From: Strigamia acuminata | Lineage: Eukaryota > Arthropoda > Chilopoda > Geophilomorpha > Linotaeniidae | Length of the DNA: 64,000 nucleotides | NCBI GenBank assembly: GCA_949358305.1 | Contig: OX442315.1 | Coordinates: 36,174,427-36,238,426 of the forward strand | Reading direction: 5' to 3' | Program-made: the position numbers and the translations under genes | Part shown: one piece after another, positions 23,501 to 31,969 of the stretch | Layout of the letters: every line of letters begins with the position of its first letter | How positions within the stretch are numbered: the stretch's first letter is position 1 | The notes under the pieces: model-generated | What the model saw: only the letters and a program-made list of their open reading frames with translations | Database searches by the model: none | What the model was told of the DNA's origin: nothing

Positions 23501-24362
23501 CTTAATTTAAACCATTACAATTTACAAACCAACAATTTTATTACAAGAAAACAGACATGTTCCACGTACAACTAGTGCCATCTGGTGATTATTAGGAAAA
23601 CCATCCACTACCAGCAAACCAACACGGGGTTTTGGGCTGCAGTTAGTGGAGTTGACATTTCGGCTCGCATTTCTGACGACAGGATGCTCCACGCCATTTT
23701 TTTTGCCGGATTTTTTTTTTTAGAGCAGTTAAACCAAGACAGCAAGTCAGATGCAGAGGTGAAAAACGAGTGAAAGTGTCACTAAATTGCGATTGCGTTG
23801 CTAAAAATCCAAAAATGCGGGACATCTTGTGTGGGGGTGCAAGCTGTGCTAAGAATATAAGAACAGGCAGATAAGGTGTACATTTTATTGATTGATAGTT
23901 ACAGCAAAGGTTCCCAATCCCATCCTGAGTTATAAACCACTGCCTTATACGGTTTAGCTGCCATAATTTGCTTATCACAACTGAAATCTCTAGGAGAGAT
24001 TTCAGTTGCGTCTATCTTGGCTCGAGAAAATTCTGTTTACCGGTTACTTAGAAGAATAGCTTAAATGTTTTGTGCAAGAAAATTAACGTAAATGCTCTCA
24101 TGGAACACCGGTGCTTTGACAGAAGCTTGATTTCCCATTCCCAGTACAAAATAATTAAGCGATAATTCAAATAGATTTTCAATCTCAAAAGTCAACTTTT
24201 GCACATAACTTAAAAAGCGCATTTTGCATCTTAAAATGCATTTTTGGCACTTTCCATCCATATTGTAAAGGATACCCATGTCAAGACTGCTGCATGAGTG
24301 AGAGTCACTTTTGAGCAGGGTTGTATTTTGCCACACCCATGGGTAGGAGGTACCTTTGTTCA
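20527..24362. other. Intergenic DNA, no recognisable gene
   Basis: After the NSP stop codon the sequence is AT-rich. Apart from the inverted-repeat element at 20865-21180 no coding exon or RNA gene was recognised. The short ORFs have no domain and no supporting splice sites. Confidence 0.45.
20865..21180. mobile_element. 316-bp inverted-repeat element containing AACACC/GGTGTT palindromes
   Basis: The left end TCGTCTTCACCCGAAAATAA is repeated in reverse complement at the right end, and the similarity continues for about 40 bp. AACACC(A/C)TGGTGTT, a palindrome, occurs inside both terminal repeats and once more in the middle near 20975. There is no ORF. Target duplication is unclear, so superfamily is not assigned. 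Confidence 0.65.
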
Positions 24363-25530
24363 GAAGTTTTAATTTGCACAATTTCTTGTCTTGTTTATTT
24401 TGCACTGCTTTTTTATTTTGTTTTTCACTAATTTGTGCTACACTTAGATAACTGCTTCGAAAATTTGTTGCTTTTTACTGCATTTAAGCAAATTTTGCTA
24501 CAATTTGCCAATAGTTGCTACAAACGTAATTGTAATTATTTCCCGTAGCAAAAACATTTTTAAAACATTTGCTAACGTTGGGAATTTTCAGATGTAACCA
24601 AATTTTAATTTGGTCATGGCATTAACTATGTTGGTGCCAACAAAATTATCAGCGATAACATTTTATGGGCACATGAAGGAACAAGTGTCAATGCTCTAAA
24701 AGCTGCCCTAGTGGATTATTGGAGGAGCAAGGCAAATCTGAATTTGGTGGGTTTTCAGATAAACTTAAGATAGGAATAGATCAATGCACTGCGCAGTGAT
24801 TTTGCACCTTGAAGTAGTTTCAAGAGTTTCAGGATTTTTTACTTCGAAAATTCTATACCGCGTTGAATAAAAATATCAGAAATAGAATAGAATAACACCA
24901 GTGCCCAAATTGAGCAATGAAAAAGAGTGGAAACAGAAAAAGAAAAAGAGATGGAATAAATTATGCGAACACGCGTCTGCAGAGTGGTCAACTGTTTTGT
25001 GTATTACAAAATTCGGTTACTAAGTGATTTCTTCTTCCAAATTGCCAAAATTTAGAGCATGAACCAATGGGAGTGTGGGACTCACCCATTTTTAAGCAAT
25101 ATTAGCAATCTGCGCATGAAAAGATTGCTGGATGAAATTGCCACTGACATCACATTATAACTTGTTGATTCTCAAGTTCGGAATCAGATTGTGTGTTAAT
25201 GCTTTAGAGCTGCCATATTGCATTACTTGAGGAGGAAGGCAAATCTGCATTTTATTGCTTTTCAGATGAACTTAGAATAGGAATAGACAGTCAGAATAAG
25301 ATGACTTGTTAACTATTTAGTAAATCATTTCATAAATAGTTTGACAGCCGGCCTGTTTCAGTAAAGGAAGAAGAAATCGATTGTGGATTTCACTTTAGCA
25401 ACATAGCTGCAAAGTGCTTAGTTTAGTTTAGGTCAGGTTAGGTTGAAAAACAAGGGCGAGGTTCAGGCACATTTGGGGTTTTGGAGACCATTTTTGGAAA
25501 ACACGCAGGTTTGAGGTTAGCAAGGGAAAA
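24363..25530. repeat. Dispersed complex repeat, copy 1
   Basis: Several blocks recur in the same orientation at 28264-29830. Examples are TTTGCACAATTTC...TTTCCCGTAGCAAAAAC (about 24370-24595 versus 28670-28915), GGAGCAAGGCAAATCTGAAT (24721 versus 28283), the AACACCAGTGCCCAAATTGA block (24893 versus 29795) and GGCAGGTTTGAGGTTAGCA-like sequence. The block order is partly rearranged. It is probably a non-autonomous transposon family; no ORF was found. Confidence 0.6.
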
Positions 25531-25604
25531 GTGGGGTTTCAATATAATAATAATATAATATAATAACAACTACTTTAGGGGAATGATTCTTACCGTGTTC
25601 TTAC

Positions 25605-26088
25605 CCAGCATCGTATCTATTCTCTTTGCATCTGTCACATCGTATCGTCGGCCCTCCACGAAATCCCGACACTGACATTGGTCATTAGTACTGTATCCTC
25701 ACACTAAAGCGATAGAGAACCAACGGCGTCGCAGTCACAAGCTAAAACAAATACGATTAATAATGTTGTAAAGGTTGAAACAAACTGTTTTTATACGTAC
25801 AGTATGTACTAACCAGGAGAATGCAAAACAATAATTCGCACACTCATCACAGTGACGACCCGTAACGCCCGGTTGACAAGTACATTGACCAGTCGACACA
25901 TCACAACTATGATTTATGGAACCAACTGCCATTTCTAAAGCATTATGCACTTGAGCCAAAAGTCCATCTGCGATCTGACTAAAAATAAACATTATGCACA
26001 ATTACTTAAGCCGCTTGACCGGTAGCTAATTTACTCATTGCTGGTCTTCTCCTTTAGCAAGTAATTCTTCCGCTTCATATTTATCATG
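25605..26088 (-). pseudogene. Laminin gamma-like fragment, rearranged and degraded
   Basis: Read on the minus strand, 26088-26038 encodes YEAEELLAKGEDQQ, resembling the laminin gamma coiled coil, then an in-frame TGA. The piece 25978-25814, with acceptor and donor signals, continues IADGLLAQVHNALE and runs straight into a laminin EGF (LE) repeat, CDVSTGQCTCQPG and GRHCDEC. Beyond, CDCDAVGSLSL is followed by TAG and the frame changes before QCQCRDFVEGRRYD (ending near 25605). In laminin gamma chains LE repeats precede the coiled coil; here coil comes first. Wrong domain order, stops and frame changes suggest a scrambled pseudogene or duplicated exon fragment. No intact laminin gene is visible nearby. 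Confidence 0.6.
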
Positions 26089-26247
26089 CTGGCAAAAAAA
26101 TTGTCATTTTCTATCTTTTAACACCCTTGCGATTTACATGTTCCTGTTGGAGATTTACTGACCGCCAATGTAGTTGTTGGTCACCTCCAGGGGCGCATAT
26201 GGCGTTGACATGACAAAAACGTTTGATCAACGTATTAAGTGTTTTGA

Positions 26248-26279
26248 CCAATCAGTGATTGGTATTTGTATTATATAAA
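26248..26279 (+). promoter_or_regulatory. Promoter-like CCAAT palindrome plus TATA box
   Basis: CCAATCAGTGATTGG (26248-26262) carries CCAAT motifs on both strands. It is followed 9 nt later by TATATAAA (26272-26279). The tandem-retropepsin ORF begins about 70 bp downstream. The arrangement could equally be the remnant of an LTR promoter, as AATAAA follows near 26293. Confidence 0.45.
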
Positions 26280-26349
26280 GTGTTGTGTTTTAAATAAAAA
26301 TCACTTATCTATTTACAACTGTTGTCGCGTGTACATTTACAGTGTTCCG

Positions 26350-27420
26350 ATGTTACCGACGTCAGTCAGCGAGCACGAGAAAACCCGAAATTATCGAAGA
26401 ATCGGACGCACACGGCGAACGAAGCGAAAAACCAAGGTCGAAAAATGGTGTTTGGACAGTGGAGCAGATTCACACATGTGTTCGAATGAATCTGCATTTT
26501 CAAAAATCGAACTCGTTGAAAACGAGATTATGCAAATGGCTAGTGGTGCGCAATCGGAAATTAACGGAGAAGGAACAGTCAAAATTCTTGTCATAAGTGA
26601 GAACGGATTTGTGACCTTAAAAGAAACGCTGCTTGTGCGGGATTTGGAAACGAATTTAATATCCGTCGGGAAGATCACCGATAATGGATACAAAGTATTG
26701 TTCGACGACAAAGTCGCAGAAATCATCAATCCAAAAGGACAAGTTGCGTTTAAGGCAAAACGGAAGCGAGACGGTTGTTATTACGTCATCGGCCAAAGCG
26801 CAAAACAAGTGAAAACTCAAGCGAAAATCGTACCAAAAATAACACCGAAATTCAAGATCATTGAAGAATCAGACGCACACGGCGAACGAAACGAAACTGC
26901 GTTAAAAAGCGAGAACCCAAAGTCGAAAAAATGGTGTTTAGACAGCGGAGCAAATAAACATGCTTGTTGGAACGAATCTAGATTTTCGGAAATCGAATTC
27001 GTTGAAAACCAGGTGGTGAAATTGTCTTGTATTAACGCGCAATCGGAAATTGCTGGAATAGGAACAGCCAAACTTCTTGTCAAAAGTGACAACAGAATTG
27101 GGATTTTAAACTTAGAAAAAACGCTGCTCTTGCCGGATTTTGAAGAGAATATTGTATCTGTCGGGAAAATCACCGATGACAGATACAAAGTATTGTTCGA
27201 CGACAAAGTCGCAGAAATCTCACATCCAGTAGGACAAGTTGTGTATACGGCGAAACGGAATCAAGACGGTAGTTATTACATCATCGAACAAACCGTACCA
27301 AAAATAACACCGATATTCGTTAATTTCTATTTTCTGTTTCCCTGTTCTTTTATCGTAATCGTATTCTTATATTGTATGTACCTGCTGGTAATGGAATTTG
27401 TTTTTGTCATCCCGATTTAA
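26350..27420 (+). CDS. ORF with two tandem Copia-type retropepsin domains
   Basis: The ATG at 26350 gives 356 residues. Two homologous units of about 120 aa follow one another: KWCLDSGADSHMC...NLISVGKITD...YKVLFDDKVAEI, then KWCLDSGANKHAC...NIVSVGKITD...YKVLFDDKVAEI. Each resembles the Copia protease plus the sequence leading to the pre-integrase region, and both keep the catalytic DSG. No zinc knuckle, integrase or RT is present. The nucleotide sequence before each unit, encoding IIEESDAHGER, is also duplicated, but in the first copy it lies in another frame because one A is missing at 26441-26445. The C-terminal ~30 residues are strongly hydrophobic and could be a membrane segment. It may be a decaying Copia remnant with an internal duplication or a captured protease gene; the function is unknown. 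Confidence 0.6.
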   Translation: MLPTSVSEHEKTRNYRRIGRTRRTKRKTKVEKWCLDSGADSHMCSNESAFSKIELVENEIMQMASGAQSEINGEGTVKILVISENGFVTLKETLLVRDLETNLISVGKITDNGYKVLFDDKVAEIINPKGQVAFKAKRKRDGCYYVIGQSAKQVKTQAKIVPKITPKFKIIEESDAHGERNETALKSENPKSKKWCLDSGANKHACWNESRFSEIEFVENQVVKLSCINAQSEIAGIGTAKLLVKSDNRIGILNLEKTLLLPDFEENIVSVGKITDDRYKVLFDDKVAEISHPVGQVVYTAKRNQDGSYYIIEQTVPKITPIFVNFYFLFPCSFIVIVFLYCMYLLVMEFVFVIPI

Positions 27421-27605
27421 CTGCTACAGAAGGACACCATATTCGCGGTGAAGGTGAAGTAGACACCCCATTCTCTCGCCCACAGGATCAACCTAGGATC
27501 AATTTTATTTAAATTTCATAATTTCATATCACCATTGAAACAATTTCTTTTAGCTGAAGACATGAAAAACATGTTTTTACTTAGTTGCATTCACAACCTA
27601 ACCGA

Positions 27606-27800
27606 TGCAAAAATGTAGTATTTTTGTACAAAATTGTGTTGTTTGCTGACCGCCAAACATTCATAATGTTGATTTAACTTGCCAAATGTGCAATAGATAT
27701 CATATTTTTTGTATATATTAAACATTGATAACGTTTACGATTAAACATAAACAGAAATTCAACACGATAACCCACTCACTGTGGATAGGAAATTAATGAA
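27606..27800 (+). repeat. Dispersed repeat, plus-oriented copy
   Basis: About 170 bp, including AACTTGCCAAATGTGCAATA and CATTGATAACGTTTACGATT, match 46545-46755 in reverse complement with few differences. No ORF. Probably part of a transposon family. Confidence 0.7.
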
Positions 27801-27904
27801 TTGTCATTGAATGAAAGAAAGCGTGGATTACATTTTTTTTTATCATTAAATAATAAATTTTAGATATTAAATTTTTATATATTTTACGGGTAAAGTTGAA
27901 TAAT

Positions 27905-28165
27905 TTTTCATAAAATTTAAATAATTTTTGATAAAATTTAAATAATTTTTGATAAAATTTAAATAATTTTTGATAAAATTTAAATAATTTTTGATAAAAT
28001 TTAAATAATTTTTGATAAAATTTGACTAATTTTTGATAAAATTTGACTAATTTTTGATAAAATTTGACTAATTTTTGATAAAATTTGACTAATTTTTGAT
28101 AAAATGTGACTAATTTTTCATAAAATTTGACCAATTTTTCATAAAATATGAGTAATTAGTAATTT
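27905..28165. repeat. 21-bp tandem repeat array
   Basis: About 12 copies of ATAAAATTT(A/G)A(A/C)TAATTTTTG. The first half of the array has TTTAAATAA and the second TTTGACTAA, showing two expansion waves. The minus strand stays open as a periodic peptide because the unit is a multiple of 3, not because it is a gene. Confidence 0.9.
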
Positions 28166-28263
28166 TTGAAAAAAATTCGAATAATAAATTTATTATAATG
28201 TAAGAAAAATATCAAATAGACTCATATAAAGTAATGAAGCTCCCTATTTTCTAATGAAAGCTC

Positions 28264-29830
28264 GTAGCTTAAGGATTATTGGAGGAGCGAGGCAAATCTG
28301 AATTTTGTGGGTTTTCAGATAAACTTAGGATAGGAGTAGATAGTAAGAATAGAATGATTAAATAGTAAAAGAAGGTAGATATCAATTGCTGTATATTCTA
28401 CTGCAACAGTTATAGGAATAGACGAGTCTCATTCTGCGTTAACAAGCAAGGCCGCTTAAACGATAGACCAAAAATCAAACGCCGTTGCCGCCACCCCAGC
28501 TGAATCGTTTGCCGCCTCGAGAAGTCGCCGTTGTTGAACGGACTGCTTTAGCCGTCAAAAGAACAGCCACAGAAAGAACGGCTACAGACGTAGAATAATT
28601 GAAGGAATGGGCCACTGACTTTGTGTTACTTTTGTTAAGTTTTAACATATATTTAGTTATTTTTTTTAATTTGCACAATTTCCTGTCTTGTTTATTTTGC
28701 ATTGCTTTGTTACTTCTTTTTTTCACTAATTTGTGCTACACTTAAATAAATCCTTCGAAAATTTGTTGGTTTTTTTTACTGCATTTCAGAAAATTTTGTT
28801 ACAATTTGCCAATAGTTGCTATAAACGCTTTTAAGCATTTGTAAAAAAATTGTAATTATTTCCCGTAGCAAAAACATTTTTAAAACATTTGCTAACGTTG
28901 GCAATTTTCAGATCTACACAGGTTCAAGCATCAGAAATGCAATATTTCCGCCCAAGGAACATTTGGGGTTATGGAGAGCATTTTTTGGAAACAGGCAGGT
29001 TTGAGGTTAGCACGGGAGAAGTGGGCGTGTTTTAAAAGACAAATATGCGTTGAGTCAAATCTGACCAAACAAGACAAGCTAAATTGGTACGAGATCGCGT
29101 CGGACAGTGGCGAACCGAGATTTGATTTTCTCTCAGAGTGACACCATCGAGGGAAATGGAGGCAAACTCGCTTCACATATCCGGAGCGAGGTTCAACTGG
29201 CGAGTCGGAATCAGACAGCCAAGCGGCGCCATTTTTTTGCTTTTCGCAATATGTTGCATCGCTAATCTGAATTTGGTGGGTTTTCAAATAAACATAGGAT
29301 AGGAATAGAGAGTAAGAATAGGATTTGTAAATAGTAAAAGGAGAAAGATATCAATCGCTGCATATTCTACTGCAACAGTTATAGGAAGAGACGAGTTTCA
29401 TTAGAGGTTCAGGCATCGGAAATGCATTTTTTCCGCCCAAGGAGCATTTTTGGAAAACAGGCAGGTTTGAATCTGCATTCAGCCAAATCTGAGAAAAACA
29501 AGATGAGCTAAATTTGCAGTTCCTAACTATTGGAACCTCGGAAACAAGAAGAGTCAACCAGGAAAAGCAGAAAGTTGAGAAGCCAACATTGCTACTCAAA
29601 AATCGGATATAACCGAGAAAGAGAAATAATATTACACAAGGAAAGTGGCTATCATGTTCAGACAAAGTTTTCTCATCGTTTTTTGTTTATACCGGTAAGT
29701 GCCAAATAGATTACCTAGTTCGAATAAATTTAACGAGTTTCTGGATTGAAAAGGGGTAATAGTGTCGAATAAAAATAGCAAAAATAGGATAAGATAACAC
29801 CAGTGCCCAAATTGAGCAATGAAAAAAAGA
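28264..29830. repeat. Dispersed complex repeat, copy 2
   Basis: It shares its blocks with 24363-25530. Internally it also repeats itself: the GATATCAATTGCTG...CTACTGCAACAGTTATAGGAA block occurs at about 28377 and 29347, and the AATG...TTTCCGCCCAAGGA block at about 28936 and 29420. No gene was recognised. Confidence 0.6.
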
Positions 29831-30914
29831 AAGACGATGTATTGCTAGAATGATGCATTTTCCAATAAAACGTCAAAGTATTCGCCTATTCACAAATGTT
29901 ACCACTGAGAACCAAATGAATGGCAACCACACAAAATGGAATGTGGAAAAAATGGTCAAAGTGGTCACAAACAGAACCGAATAAATGGCAACCGCCGAGC
30001 AAAAAACATTAAATTCGATCACAATCAAATATTAAATTCAATCAAACCATCGGATCAGAATCCAATCTTAATCCAGTTCCTTTGAAATTCTTCTTAAATT
30101 CGAAAAACGAATGAAGTCGAATGGAAGTTGAAAAATATGAACCGAATGGAATGAAAAAGAAATGGAATAAAGAATACAAACACGCGCCTGTTGCCATGTC
30201 GACAGAAAAAGCATTGCTATTGTTTGCAATCAACGTGAAGGAATTGTTGCATCATGCTGCTCACATCTCGTAGTTAATAACACTTGTTCCCACTAGAGTG
30301 AAGCTGCAACTCAGTGTCAGAAAATTTTGCATTTGGATAATAAAAAATGATAAATTGGAATTTGAAAGTTAAATTGTTAGGATTTGGGGAAAGTGAAGGT
30401 TAAAAATTGGATTTTTTGGCTCACAAGTCACAATGCTATTTCACATGGTCCGTCGGCCGTTTTGATACAAAACTACGTCTTCCTCGTCGTTATGAAAATC
30501 AAACTGACCAGTATTGTAAACATGCAATTCGTCTACGACCATAAACTGTCATCGGATCTAAAAAAAAAAAAAAAAAAAAAATTATTTGATTACGATATTT
30601 AAATTTTCCATTTCGGTCAGAAAGAGAATACCTTCTATGTTTCGTCAAAACGAAACGCCAAATCTTACATTGAGTCCATTTTGTCTTAATTTAAATCAAA
30701 TTCGAGACAAAGTTGAAACATGAACACAGTTTATGGTGAATAAAATGGACAATGCGAGTCTATTTCGTCTTGGTTTCGAAACGATTGCTATTCAATTCAC
30801 TAAAAATAGAAAAATAAGGTTAAAATTAGATATAAAATATATATATACCGAATGTAAGACCTGAATTTCGCTTATTAAAGTTAAAGTAAACACCACCGAT
30901 CCCACACCATTCAG
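29831..30914. other. Intergenic DNA, no recognisable gene
   Basis: AT-rich, with a poly-A run at 30560-30580. The segment 30140-30190 resembles the end of the repeat near 24944, so repeat debris continues here. No supported exon. Confidence 0.4.
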
Positions 30915-31641
30915 CCATTAAAAATTGGCGCTCTGGATCAAGATCCGGAACCAGAACTGAAATCCTCTGATTCTATAGGTTAGTGGTTTTCTGGGGTACG
31001 CGCGAGACATCTGATGGTGAAAATAAACATTACCACGTGGAGTAGGGTACCTCGTGACTGTCGTGAGAAACAGCCATCGAGACAAAATTCGTCGTGTCGG
31101 GAGGCAAAAAATGAATGCTACAACGGCGCTCAGAGCAATGCGGCAGAGGAGGAAGAATGAGGTCCCCGAAGAACAGATGTCTATAAAAAAAAAATAGATG
31201 AGTTTTCGGAGTAAGCAAACGAGCCTCTATGGGGCGGTCGACCAAAAATCAAATTTTTGAATTGTCCGAAATTCGGTCGATTTTGAACTAAAAATTCTTC
31301 CAATTTGTTGTTATTTATTAAAACCTAATACGGTACTTTCATTCAGATTCAGATTCACCCGTCTTGCAAAACGTTAGAACAAAGCCCTCAAGTGGACGTA
31401 AATCTCAGAAAAGAAAATGAGGTAAATGTGCTAAATATTTGTTGAAGTTGAATAAAATTGGTAAATATTTATCGGAATTGTTATAATTGAACAAATCTGA
31501 ATTAATTGTAATTGATAATTTTTTTACATTTAAATAGACAGTGAGGACAATTTACTCGTCGATAACAGCGTCGTATCGGTTCCGATGGAGGCGCTTCCAG
31601 TGATTCATCCAGTCAGCAAAGAAATTGTTTACGGCGGTTAG
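30915..31641 (+). CDS. 3' exons of an unrecognised gene
   Basis: Three segments with acceptor and donor signals join in one phase: 30915-30978, 31347-31397 and 31538-31641 (stop TAG). They encode a hydrophilic C-terminus of about 72 residues (PLKIGALDQDPEPE..., then SDSPVLQNV..., then SEDNLLVDN... ending EIVYGG). If the donor at 31398 is skipped, the middle exon reads on through a basic tail, GRKSQKRK, to TGA at 31427-31429, so two different C-termini are possible. A second acceptor 6 nt into the middle exon could remove two residues. No family was recognised, and earlier exons were not found. The next gene, DNase II, starts 330 bp downstream on the same strand. Confidence 0.45.
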
Positions 31642-31930
31642 ATTTTATAGATTAAAAATTGTAAAAATAAAAAAATAACGATTAAAATTTTTATAATAAT
31701 TTAGTCGATTTTTCAGTCGATTTAAAGCTCTAAATTTAATTTCAATTTAAAATTAAATTCAGGACATTTATCTGGATTACGTGATAAGGATGGAGTGAGC
31801 TGGGACAGCAAGGTTGATTGCTGATCATGCAGTCAAAAATCAACCATCGATTTAATGTTTGTGTCTATTGGGACAAAAGTTGCCACGATGGCGCTGAGGT
31901 GCTCCCGGGAACCATCACGCGGCTGCACTA

Positions 31931-31964
31931 CACTACTGGCAAGGGAGTTACCAGTCCAGTAGTG
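31931..31964 (+). promoter_or_regulatory. Hairpin in the DNase II 5' leader
   Basis: CACTACTGG (31931-31939) pairs perfectly with CCAGTAGTG (31956-31964), ending 5 nt before the start codon. An alternative inner stem, ACTGG with CCAGT, is also possible. If transcribed, it could affect ribosome access; this is inference. Confidence 0.5.
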
Positions 31965-31969
31965 TTACC

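Noticed and set aside
27793-28134. Minus-strand ORF encoding repeated KFYQKL
   Set aside because: It follows the 21-bp tandem repeat exactly; no other support.
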